A stretch of 64,000 nucleotides of DNA from Bacillota bacterium (GTDB lineage: Bacteria > Bacillota > Clostridia > Christensenellales > Aristaeellaceae), in assembly GCA_023392515.1 (NCBI GenBank), contig JAEVYX010000042.1, forward strand, positions 1-64,000. The letters are read 5' to 3'. This document shows, piece after piece, positions 43,155 through 50,347 of the stretch. A model generated the notes under the pieces. That model made no database searches and was not told the origin of the DNA. It saw only the letters and a list, made by a program, of their open reading frames with translations. The position numbers were made by a program, and so were the translations under genes. The stretch's first letter is position 1; each line of letters begins with the position of its first letter.

Positions 43155-43569
43155 ATCCCAAAGATTCATAGAGACTTCTCGCCTTTTCGTTGTGGGGACA
43201 TACTTCCAGGCGGAAGCGGCGGCAGGTATCCTTATATGTGTCCAATAGCCAGGTGATAAACGCTTTTCCGTAGCCCTGCCCCCTTTGACCGGGAAGAAGA
43301 TAAATTTCTTCCAGCCAGCAAACTTTCCCCCCTGCTTCGCATGTCCAGGTAAAGGCAAGGTGCGCATAGCCCACCACCTCTTCCTGGGCTTCTTTCTGCT
43401 CGGCCAAAACCAAAAGACGCATCATGGGGGAGGCGGAAAGCCCCATTTCAAAGGTATCTTCAAAATGGCTGAGGGGCAGTGAGAAAAGCGTGGCTTCGCC
43501 GCTGTAAAAATCCTGGGCCATGGCAAGGTATGTCTTCTTGTCGCTTAGCTTTACATCCCGGATCAGCAT
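43114..43569 (-). CDS. GNAT-family N-acetyltransferase
   Basis: A 151-residue acetyltransferase. The acetyl-CoA loop is LLPGQRGQGYGKAFITWLL, preceded by the strand YAHLAFTW and followed by CPHNEKARSLYESLGF, the typical GNAT C-terminal motif. AGGAG lies upstream of the ATG at 43569. The substrate is unknown. It converges on and overlaps the ProX-like gene. Confidence 0.9.
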   Translation of the reverse strand: MLIRDVKLSDKKTYLAMAQDFYSGEATLFSLPLSHFEDTFEMGLSASPMMRLLVLAEQKEAQEEVVGYAHLAFTWTCEAGGKVCWLEEIYLLPGQRGQGYGKAFITWLLDTYKDTCRRFRLEVCPHNEKARSLYESLGFTELPYQQLVKDQ

Positions 43570-43624
43570 AAAGAAATACTCCTTTTTTCTGTGAAAGTAG
43601 GAAACGATATGCTTCCTATGACAT

Positions 43625-43683
43625 CTGACAATCCTAATCGCAGGAATTTCCAAGGAGCTAGCCCCTTGGGAATTCCTGACAAT
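43625..43683. repeat. 15-bp-arm palindrome bracketed by 8-bp direct repeats
   Basis: CAGGAATTTCCAAGG (43641-43655) and CCTTGGGAATTCCTG (43664-43678) form a 15-bp stem with one G-U pair and an 8-base loop. CTGACAAT occurs at 43625-43632 and again at 43676-43683. There is no T tract, so it is not an ordinary terminator. Confidence 0.55.
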
Positions 43684-43697
43684 ATAGACCCGAAGGG

Positions 43698-44873
43698 TCA
43701 GTCCATAAAATACGTGACTGCATATCCTACGTAACCGTTATATTTTACCTTGGCCCAATCCACACCCGGAACCAGGATTTCCACCTGGGTGCCATGGGGC
43801 ATTTGGGCAATCACTTGGGTTCCTGTAAGGCTTGGCCCGTTGCGCAGGTTTACAAAGGTGCCCTGCGGGTGGGAAATCTTCCGCGTGGGGGTGCTGGGCA
43901 AATTGACTAGGTCCAGATACTTGGTCATCATAAAACCGGGGGTACCGGAAGCATCTACCACCACATGGCACCATTCGCTTCCTTGGGCAAGCATGGTAAG
44001 CCTGGTACCGTTCTTGTACTTGCCCAGCACCCTGGCGGAGGTGTTAGGCTCCTCGCGCAGATTGAGCACTTGGCTGGATTGGGGATTTTTCACCAGCGCA
44101 TAGCCGGAGCCGCTGGGTGGCGTTACGGAACCGCCGCCGGTCGTACCTCCGTTTAAAATGCCCTCCTGAAGGAAATCCGTACTCATAAAGCCTAGATAAC
44201 CATCAATGGATACCCGCCACCAGTCATTGCCCCGGGCCAATACCATCACCATGCGCCCGCCCCGGAACTGACGGATTGTGGCGTATTGTTTGCCGGGGCC
44301 CTCCCGGAGATTGAGATTGGTATTGTTGGGGGTGACGATGGTGGCAATGTCGTCGCTTCCAACCATGGTTTGAAGCGTGATATATTCACCACGGAAATAT
44401 CCCTCTATGCCGTCCACCCGTACATGATACCAACCATCTGACCCGCCAAGCACCAAGGCCGGGGTATTGTTGTAATAGATGCCCAGCACCTGAGCAGTAT
44501 AGCTGGGTGATCTGCGCAGATTTAAAAATTGTGTGGCAACCGGGTTTTTTACAATGGCTACGTTGGTAGCGGCCGTAATGCCCTTGTTCAGGTAGTTTTT
44601 GCTCATATATCCGGTCTTGCCGTCCGGCGTCACCACAGCATACCATTTTTCCGTGGCATCCGAAACCTGAATCCACGTACCCTTATCATAAGCCCCCAGC
44701 CAAGTGGCATTGGCGCTGGGCTCACTGCGCAGGTTCAAACGTGTGGTATTGTTGACTACGGCAAACTCTGAAGCGGCTAAAGCGGGGACAGTACCGGCCA
44801 CAAGCAGCACAGTCAGCATAAAAGCCGCGAATCTTTTGTAAAAAAGGGAATGGTGCAATACATCCGTTTTCAT
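43698..44873 (-). CDS. Secreted five-SH3-domain protein
   Basis: A 391-residue exported protein. After a signal peptide (FAAFMLTVLLVAGTVPALA-ASE) it consists of five bacterial SH3 (SH3b) domains, each with an 'LNLR-x-x-P' core (LNLRSEP, LNLRRSP, LNLREGP, LNLREEP, VNLRNGP) spaced about 65-75 residues apart, with a short Gly/Thr/Ser-rich linker before the fourth. SH3b domains bind peptidoglycan. No catalytic domain is present, so it may be a wall-bound adaptor or scaffold. GGAGGG precedes the ATG. No operon partner. Confidence 0.9.
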   Translation of the reverse strand: MKTDVLHHSLFYKRFAAFMLTVLLVAGTVPALAASEFAVVNNTTRLNLRSEPSANATWLGAYDKGTWIQVSDATEKWYAVVTPDGKTGYMSKNYLNKGITAATNVAIVKNPVATQFLNLRRSPSYTAQVLGIYYNNTPALVLGGSDGWYHVRVDGIEGYFRGEYITLQTMVGSDDIATIVTPNNTNLNLREGPGKQYATIRQFRGGRMVMVLARGNDWWRVSIDGYLGFMSTDFLQEGILNGGTTGGGSVTPPSGSGYALVKNPQSSQVLNLREEPNTSARVLGKYKNGTRLTMLAQGSEWCHVVVDASGTPGFMMTKYLDLVNLPSTPTRKISHPQGTFVNLRNGPSLTGTQVIAQMPHGTQVEILVPGVDWAKVKYNGYVGYAVTYFMD

Positions 44874-45055
44874 TCTTTTCCCTCCTTCCAGGCAACGGTT
44901 ATTGCCCTTCACCATAATCAACGATTATCAGGCGAACTTTATTCCCTGAAAACGGCAAATGCACCATCGATTTCAGATGAGGCTTTGCTGCCTTATGTAT
45001 GGAACAGAGAAAAATGAAACGGGAAAACCTAGAGGATTTTGCAGATGATTGGCTG

Positions 45056-45886
45056 TTACCCCTTCTTGTACGCATCAAGGGACAGCACCCTGGCAATGGA
45101 TTCTTCCATGGCATTGCGCAAATCAGGAACCGGCACATCAACCCCTAATGCTACATGAAAGAAAAACTCATGCGTGCCATTATTGCCTGTAACGGGGCTG
45201 TTTGTAACCCCGATAACCCGGGTGGAGGCCTGGGCATTGAGCGATTTGGCAAGGGATATCAGGGTGGGCAGGTATGCCTCCGGGGCTATTATGCCCGTAC
45301 GTCTTGCTTCGCTGTCCGCCACTTCGAATAATGGTTTGACCAGGCAGACAAGCTCCCCGCAGCCATCCATGATTTTTGCAAAAATCGGAACAGCCTTTTC
45401 CAGCGAAAGATAGCTTAAATCCACGCTGGCCAAGGTGGGGGTAGGATCCAATCCCATCAGACTTTCGTCGCCGATGTTGGTCTTTTCAAGGTTTACAACC
45501 TTGGGATTTTGCCGCAGCGAACCGGCCAACTGCCCAAAGCCTACCTCCACGGCATATACCAGCGATGCCCCATGCTTTAAAAGGCAGTCGGTAAAACCAC
45601 CGGTGCAGGCACCTGCATCAATGCAGACCCTACTGCCAGCTTGTATGCCAAAATCACGCAAGGCCCCTTCCAGCTTTAACCCACCCTTGGCCACATAGGG
45701 TAGCTCCCGGCCCCGGACCGTTAGCGATGAATCATCCGGCACCAATTGAGCGGGGCTTGTAACCCGCTGGGTGCCGCAAAACACCTGCCCGCTGAGGAAA
45801 AAGGGCAAGGCCTCCTCCCGGCTCAAAAACAGGCCTTCGTCCAGCAGCCGCAGTACGGCCTGGCGACGGGCAGCTTTTTTTGTCAT
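45056..45886 (-). CDS. tlyA: TlyA-family rRNA 2'-O-methyltransferase (S4 + FtsJ)
   Basis: A 276-residue protein with an N-terminal S4 RNA-binding domain (RLLDEGLFLSREEALPFFLSGQV), the YVAKGGLKLEGAL lysine region, and an FtsJ-type methyltransferase core (CIDAGACTGGFTDCLLKHGA). TlyA proteins are known to 2'-O-methylate rRNA cytidines; some have been called haemolysins because of early expression studies. The start overlaps the esterase stop (ATGA), so the two are translationally coupled. GAGAAGAG is upstream. Confidence 0.93.
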   Translation of the reverse strand: MTKKAARRQAVLRLLDEGLFLSREEALPFFLSGQVFCGTQRVTSPAQLVPDDSSLTVRGRELPYVAKGGLKLEGALRDFGIQAGSRVCIDAGACTGGFTDCLLKHGASLVYAVEVGFGQLAGSLRQNPKVVNLEKTNIGDESLMGLDPTPTLASVDLSYLSLEKAVPIFAKIMDGCGELVCLVKPLFEVADSEARRTGIIAPEAYLPTLISLAKSLNAQASTRVIGVTNSPVTGNNGTHEFFFHVALGVDVPVPDLRNAMEESIARVLSLDAYKKG

Positions 45887-46653
45887 TTCTCTTCTCCGCT
45901 TTGCATGCGCAGGGGAAGCCAAGCCAGCACTTTCTGGATATACGCATCCCAAAAACCCCATTCATGGGTTCCGGGAGATTCCATATAGGTCAAGTCAAAC
46001 ACTTTTCCGTAGGTATCGCGAAATTGCCGGTTACCCTCCAGCAGAAAATCCTCAGTTCCGCAGGCAACAAACATTTTTGGAGATTTTTCGGGATGCAGCG
46101 CCAATTTGTCTGCCAGGGAAAATAAGTCGTTTTTGCTGCCGGCAAATTTCTCGGGCGGTCCGAACATGCGTATCAATTCTCTTTGGAAGTCCTCGGGCGA
46201 TTGCTCAAAATGATATTTGGGATCCATTTGCAATGCACCGGACAGGCTTGCCACAGCGGCAAAGCGGTTGGGGCAGGTAAGGCCCAGCTTCATTGCGCCA
46301 TAGCCTCCCATGGATAAACCTGCGGCAAAGCGGTCTTCCCGGCGGTGCGACAAGGGAAACAAGTTCTCGCAAAGGGCTGGCAGTTCCTTGGATATAAAGG
46401 TCCAATAGCGGGGACCCTGAGCCATATCCGTATAAAAGCTTCTTCCGGCATCGGGCATAATAATGGCCAGGTGATATTTTTCAGCGTAGCGCTCAATGGA
46501 GGTGGAGCGGGTCCAGTCCGACTGGTTGCCGGACAGTCCGTGGAGCAAGTAAAGTACGGGCATAGGCCCTTGATGTTCCTGGGGCAGCAGCACGTTCAAA
46601 TTGCACCAGCAATCCAGTGTTTTGGAACGAATGGTTCCCTGAAAAAGAGCCAT
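45883..46653 (-). CDS. Esterase family alpha/beta hydrolase (EstA/FrmB-like)
   Basis: A 256-residue serine esterase of the tributyrin esterase / S-formylglutathione hydrolase-like family. The nucleophile elbow is AAGLSMGGYGAM, the oxyanion region VLYLLHGLSGNQSDWTR and the catalytic His is in GTHEWGFWD; the Asp probably lies in CGTEDFLLEG. No signal peptide. GGAGG precedes the ATG at 46653; longer frames upstream run through the promoter. It is the first gene of the est-tlyA pair. Confidence 0.9.
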   Translation of the reverse strand: MALFQGTIRSKTLDCWCNLNVLLPQEHQGPMPVLYLLHGLSGNQSDWTRSTSIERYAEKYHLAIIMPDAGRSFYTDMAQGPRYWTFISKELPALCENLFPLSHRREDRFAAGLSMGGYGAMKLGLTCPNRFAAVASLSGALQMDPKYHFEQSPEDFQRELIRMFGPPEKFAGSKNDLFSLADKLALHPEKSPKMFVACGTEDFLLEGNRQFRDTYGKVFDLTYMESPGTHEWGFWDAYIQKVLAWLPLRMQSGEEK

Positions 46654-46683
46654 AATCAATCCTCCAATGTTTGGATTTTTTCC

Positions 46684-46711
46684 ATTATAACACAGCGGCA
46701 ATCCAGCGCAA
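46684..46711 (-). promoter_or_regulatory. Sigma-A-type promoter of the esterase-tlyA operon
   Basis: On the minus strand TTGCGC (46706-46711), 16 bases, TATAAT (46684-46689). Confidence 0.6.
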
Positions 46712-46721
46712 AGGGGTATTG

Positions 46722-46750
46722 TTGCAATCTTGGCCCGCATGAAGTATACT
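46722..46750 (+). promoter_or_regulatory. Sigma-A-type promoter of the glycosyltransferase
   Basis: TTGCAA (46722-46727), 17 bases, TATACT (46745-46750). The leader contains a 7-bp hairpin, TGTGCTT (46800-46806) with AAGCACA (46811-46817), ending six bases before the GAGGTGA ribosome site. Confidence 0.7.
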
Positions 46751-46834
46751 AAAGACGTATTTTCGGCTCGTACAAGGCATTGTTTTGCAGGTTGAATTCT
46801 GTGCTTATGCAAGCACATTTACGAGGTGAACGCC

Positions 46835-48106
46835 ATGCGTTTTACCATGATCAGCATTGGTTCCACAGGTGATGTCCGCCCTTATGTGATTCTAGGGCAG
46901 GAACTTTTGCGCAGGGGTCATGCGGTCAAAATCGCCTCTTTTGCCCCTTTTGAAAAAATGGTGCGGGAAGCAGGACTCGAATTCTGCCCCTTGGCAGGGG
47001 ATGTGACCCGCTTTATGAGCAGTATCATGAAACCTGGCGTTTCTGGTATAACCTATTTGCAGCAAGTGCAAAATGCCATCCGGGATGTGGTGGACCCACT
47101 TTTACAGGATCTGCTGGGAGCATGCTCGGATACGCAAGCGATTATCTGCACATTTTTTGGATCTGCCATGTACTCCATTGCGGAGAAGTACAACGTACCC
47201 TGCATTCAGACGCAGTATTATCCCATGGATTATAATGATGTGGTGCCTATCTCCTCTGCACCGGGGCTGAAGGTGGGCAAGGCCTGGAATAAGATGAGCT
47301 ACAAGCTTGGGTATTTGCTCATCAATTCCCTGGAGCGCAAGCTGCTCACAGGCTGGCGCAAAGAACAGGGCATGCGGGTGCGAAAAATTCGCCCCAAGCC
47401 TGATTATACGGTGAACGGCCATCATATTCCGGTTTTGTATGCGGTAAGTCCGCTTCTCATGCAGCGGCCGCTTTCCTGGAATGAGCATATCCATATGACC
47501 GGATTTTGGATGGAAACGCAAAAGTCACAGTTTAAACCTGAGGCGGATTTGGTTGAATTTCTGGAAAGCGGTGAAAAGCCGATTTACATCGGGTTTGGCT
47601 CTATGGTGTCAGGGGACATGGGCAAGACCCTTGACATAGTGCTGGAGGCTGTGAAGGAATCCGGCGTCCGGGCTATTTTAAGCAAGGGCTGGGGCGGATC
47701 GGAGGTTTCCACCCGAAATAAAAAAGTGTTTGTGGCGGAATATCTGCCTCACGATTGGCTGTTTGAGCAGGTCGCTGCGGTGGTGCATCATGGCGGCGCG
47801 GGAACTACAGCAGCAGGATTAAAGGCGGGAAAGCCTACGCTGATTATTCCTTTTGGCGGGGATCAGCCGTTCTGGGGCATGCGTGTACATGCCTTGGGTG
47901 CAGGCCCTAAGCCTATCCGAAGGGAATTTTTGACCGTTGAAAAACTGACCCGGGCGCTTACTGACCTTGCAACGACGAAGTCCTATGGCGTAGCTGCAAA
48001 GGAGCTGGGAATGCGCTTGCGGGAAGAAAACGGTACGGTGATAGCCGCTGATATTATAGAAGAAGAAGTTCGGGCCTGGCTTGTTCAGGAAGGCCGGGCA
48101 GTATAG
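46835..48106 (+). CDS. GT1/UGT-type glycosyltransferase
   Basis: A 423-residue GT-B enzyme resembling UDP-glucosyl sterol/macrolide transferases. It starts MRFTMISIGSTGDVRPYVILGQELLRRGH and has the donor-site C-terminal signature VAAVVHHGGAGTTAAGLKAGKPTLIIPFGGDQPFWG. The acceptor, perhaps a lipid or polyketide-like compound, is not deducible. The ATG at 46835 has GAGGTGA upstream; a GTG nine bases earlier is in frame but sits in that ribosome site. It is followed by a small secreted protein. Confidence 0.9.
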   Translation: MRFTMISIGSTGDVRPYVILGQELLRRGHAVKIASFAPFEKMVREAGLEFCPLAGDVTRFMSSIMKPGVSGITYLQQVQNAIRDVVDPLLQDLLGACSDTQAIICTFFGSAMYSIAEKYNVPCIQTQYYPMDYNDVVPISSAPGLKVGKAWNKMSYKLGYLLINSLERKLLTGWRKEQGMRVRKIRPKPDYTVNGHHIPVLYAVSPLLMQRPLSWNEHIHMTGFWMETQKSQFKPEADLVEFLESGEKPIYIGFGSMVSGDMGKTLDIVLEAVKESGVRAILSKGWGGSEVSTRNKKVFVAEYLPHDWLFEQVAAVVHHGGAGTTAAGLKAGKPTLIIPFGGDQPFWGMRVHALGAGPKPIRREFLTVEKLTRALTDLATTKSYGVAAKELGMRLREENGTVIAADIIEEEVRAWLVQEGRAV

Positions 48107-48127
48107 CCTTATAGGAGGAGTTAACGC

Positions 48128-48826
48128 ATGAAAAAACGGTTCGTATGCATGATGGTATGTGCTTTGGTTTTCACATTTTACGCAGCGGCACTGGCCAACT
48201 CTGAAATTTCCAATGTGAGCTTTGATATAGCCACGGCATACCTGCCTGGGGTGGATTTTACGTATCCTGTAGTGGATTTGGGAGAAGACCAGGAGCTTAA
48301 TGAAAAAATCAATGGGCTGATAGAAGCGGATGCTTTTGCACCTTTCCAGGATTGGACGGAAGACCGCGGGGCTGACGGAGGCCTTGTGACCATCCATCAG
48401 GATGGAGATTGGCTATCCATGGCCTATCAGGTGCAGATGTTCTCAAAGGGCGCGGCATACCCTGTCACCCTGTATTATACCGCCAACTACGACGTGAAGA
48501 ATGGCACGCGCCTTACTTTGACGGACATGGCGGATGCAGGAAAGATTGCGGCACTTTTGCTTGACAAAGGAAAGCTGCACAGCGGGCTGGAAGGTGTGGA
48601 ACCGGAAGTGTTTCAGGCGCAAGCGGAATATATCTCCTCCCAGGAGCTTACTGCCATTGAAGCCATGCTGGAAAATGATGATTATCAGCCGGGGGACGAT
48701 CCCTCTCTCAGCCAGTCTTTTTTCCTTTGGGGGCCTGATGTGGATGTTTATGTAGCATTGTCTGTGCCGCACGCGTTGGGAGACTGGGCTGTGTTTGCTT
48801 TTCCCAAAGCGGAAGTAGCAAAATAG
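48128..48826 (+). CDS. Secreted protein resembling RsiV/DUF3298-type domains
   Basis: A 232-residue exported protein (signal peptide MKKRFVCMMVCALVFTFYAAALA). The mature start (VSFDIATAYLPGVDFTYPVVD) and the central LYYTANYDVKNGTRLTLTDM, followed by VYVALSVPHALGDW, resemble the DUF4163/DUF3298 pair found in RsiV and PdaC. No membrane anchor or catalytic motif. GGAGGAG precedes the ATG. It lies 21 bases after the glycosyltransferase, so probably the same transcript. Function unknown; the family match is moderate. Confidence 0.7.
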   Translation: MKKRFVCMMVCALVFTFYAAALANSEISNVSFDIATAYLPGVDFTYPVVDLGEDQELNEKINGLIEADAFAPFQDWTEDRGADGGLVTIHQDGDWLSMAYQVQMFSKGAAYPVTLYYTANYDVKNGTRLTLTDMADAGKIAALLLDKGKLHSGLEGVEPEVFQAQAEYISSQELTAIEAMLENDDYQPGDDPSLSQSFFLWGPDVDVYVALSVPHALGDWAVFAFPKAEVAK

Positions 48827-48848
48827 TAGCATATGTTGCTGTTTTGAA

Positions 48849-49105
48849 GAGCCGCCGCTCATGATGAGACGGCGGCTTCAGACTGTCAAAAAACCTCTGG
48901 GAGGTGTCGGAGGGGCGACCCCTCCGACTGTAAATCCGAAGCCAGCGACATGTGCGGTGGCTTCGGAAGCCTTGCGCAGCAAGGTTTCCTTACAGCCTTC
49001 ACCGGCCGTGAGATATAGCTCACAGGTGAAGGGTGCAGACTCGAAAAAGCGGCGTAGCCACTTTTTCGACACGCTGAGCCGCCGCTCATGATGAGACGGC
49101 GGCTT
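48849..49105. repeat. Multi-hairpin intergenic element with 30-bp terminal direct repeats
   Basis: A 30-bp sequence (AGCCGCCG...CGGCGGCTT, itself an 8-bp hairpin) occurs identically at 48849-48878 and 49076-49105. Between the copies are five consecutive stems with perfect or near-perfect arms: 48906-48928 (10 bp, 3-base loop), 48936-48966 (9 bp), 48967-48987 (9 bp with one G-U), 48996-49032 (8 bp, with an inner 5-bp stem) and 49041-49069 (9 bp, C-A mismatch, then 3 bp). No convincing gene is present. It fills most of the 409-base gap between convergent genes and may be a mobile palindromic repeat or a structured RNA. Confidence 0.85.
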
Positions 49106-49123
49106 TATGCTAAGTTGCACTCA

Positions 49124-49154
49124 ATAAAAAACCGCCCCGCAATGCTTGCGGGGC
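49124..49154 (-). terminator. Terminator of the C39-like peptidase gene
   Basis: CGCCCCGCA (49132-49140) pairs with TGCGGGGCG (49146-49154); on the minus strand a GTTTTTTATTG run follows. Confidence 0.9.
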
Positions 49155-49235
49155 GTGAAAACATGTGCTGGTTTTCGTACGGGTTGTACTGATGGTGGTT
49201 TGGCTACTTTCTCCCGAAAAAGCTTTACAGACCGA

Positions 49236-50018
49236 TTACTCGGCGGGCTTTGCGGCGACGAACTGCATGTCGTTTCCGTCTTCTTCATTAAAGAAGTTAT
49301 AGAAGGTGAAATTGTAGATAAACCGTTCCGCAGGATAGATGCCATAGCCGTCCTGATTATGATCGGTGGTATCGTACGGGTCGGCTACGATGATTACGTC
49401 GTCCTGCTGGGTTTCTGTGCCCATGGTATCATAGCCGATAATGACCTGCCAGTGACCGCCCCAATCGTTCCAGCCGATCAGGATGGGTGTGTTATCTTTC
49501 AAAAATGCCTGGATGGCGTCCAGGGTGAATTTGTCGTGAATATCCTCGCCGTAATCGCGGGCTGTGGTGAGGGTGAAACCGCCCACGCCATTGAACATAT
49601 CAACCACTTGGATCAAGCTGGTGGAGCTGGGTTCCGTGCCGCCTTTGCCGCTGGTGAGGCCAACGGAACGCATTGCCGCCAGGCTCTCCTCATTATAGTC
49701 GCCCAGCTTGCCAAAGTAGTTGAGAACCATCAGCGTGGAACTGACTCCGCAAGACCATTCGCTGGTCTGCTGCTGGGTCTTGAATTTGGGCAGAATGGTC
49801 AGCGTGTCTGTAGAGGTCATGTTGTAAAAATCAGGATGGGCGAAATAGGGGGAATCCGCATGGTCGCCCGCCCTCTCCACAGAGTCAGCCCCATCCTCGC
49901 TTGAGAGGTCTACCGTATAGGGGATTTTCATTTCATCGGTATAGTTTTCCTCGGCAACAGCGACGGTTGTCCCAACGATCAGCACCAAAACAAGAAACAA
50001 AGAAGCAAGTCTTTTCAT
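49236..50018 (-). CDS. Secreted C39-like papain-fold peptidase
   Basis: A 260-residue exported protein. The signal peptide ends near VAVA-EEN. The papain-like triad can be traced as Cys in QQTSEWSCGVSSTLMVLNYFG, His in GWNDWGGHWQVIIGYD and Asp/Asn in VADPYD, as in the peptidase C39-like family. It lacks the transporter domains of bacteriocin exporters, so it is a free-standing secreted cysteine protease or amidase with unknown target. AAAGGAG precedes the ATG. It is monocistronic, with a strong terminator downstream. Confidence 0.85.
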   Translation of the reverse strand: MKRLASLFLVLVLIVGTTVAVAEENYTDEMKIPYTVDLSSEDGADSVERAGDHADSPYFAHPDFYNMTSTDTLTILPKFKTQQQTSEWSCGVSSTLMVLNYFGKLGDYNEESLAAMRSVGLTSGKGGTEPSSTSLIQVVDMFNGVGGFTLTTARDYGEDIHDKFTLDAIQAFLKDNTPILIGWNDWGGHWQVIIGYDTMGTETQQDDVIIVADPYDTTDHNQDGYGIYPAERFIYNFTFYNFFNEEDGNDMQFVAAKPAE

Positions 50019-50201
50019 GGTTTTCTCCTTTCCGGGGCAGAGCCCCAAGCGCGATACAGCACCAAGCAGAAAGCCTTTCCTTCTGAGTCCGTGATGTGGA
50101 CAGCCAATGACCCATTTATTTCAGCACGAGACGCATTATATAAAAAATGGCAGGTGAATGCAATCAATTTTTCATTAAAAATTCCCATGAAAATTGAGAT
50201 C

Positions 50202-50228
50202 AATTTTTGATACTATATATCAAAAATT
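50202..50228. promoter_or_regulatory. 11-bp perfect inverted repeat in a divergent intergenic region
   Basis: AATTTTTGATA (50202-50212), five bases, TATCAAAAATT (50218-50228). It lies between the minus-strand C39 peptidase gene and the GH65 promoter, about 40 bases upstream of the GH65 -35 box. It could be an operator; it could also act as a weak AT-rich hairpin. Confidence 0.45.
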
Positions 50229-50269
50229 CCTGACATATATTGCACATAATTGATAGCTGTTTTCCATTC

Positions 50270-50298
50270 TTGACAAGGCGTTCAAAAGCGCATATGAT
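50270..50298 (+). promoter_or_regulatory. Near-consensus sigma-A promoter of the GH65 gene
   Basis: TTGACA (50270-50275), 17 bases, TATGAT (50293-50298). Confidence 0.85.
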
Positions 50299-50313
50299 AA
50301 GAAAAGGAAGAGC

Positions 50314-50327
50314 TGCAAACGTTTGCA
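50314..50327 (+). promoter_or_regulatory. LacI/GalR-type palindromic operator (cre-like)
   Basis: TGCAAACGTTTGCA is a perfect 14-bp palindrome with the central CG typical of LacI-family operators and fits the relaxed cre pattern for CcpA. It sits just downstream of the expected transcription start, where a bound repressor would block transcription. A local LacI-family regulator is not encoded nearby. Confidence 0.75.
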
Positions 50328-50347
50328 CAAATGGGGAGGATCAGCAT

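Noticed and set aside
48849..49105. Possible CRISPR array (repeated 30-mer)
   Set aside because: Only two repeat copies, 227 bp apart, with a structured interval instead of a unique spacer; no cas genes.
48861..49120. Three short frames inside the multi-hairpin element
   Set aside because: Their sequences follow from the palindromic DNA and are rich in Arg/Pro/Ser with no ribosome sites. The hairpin pattern explains the region better.
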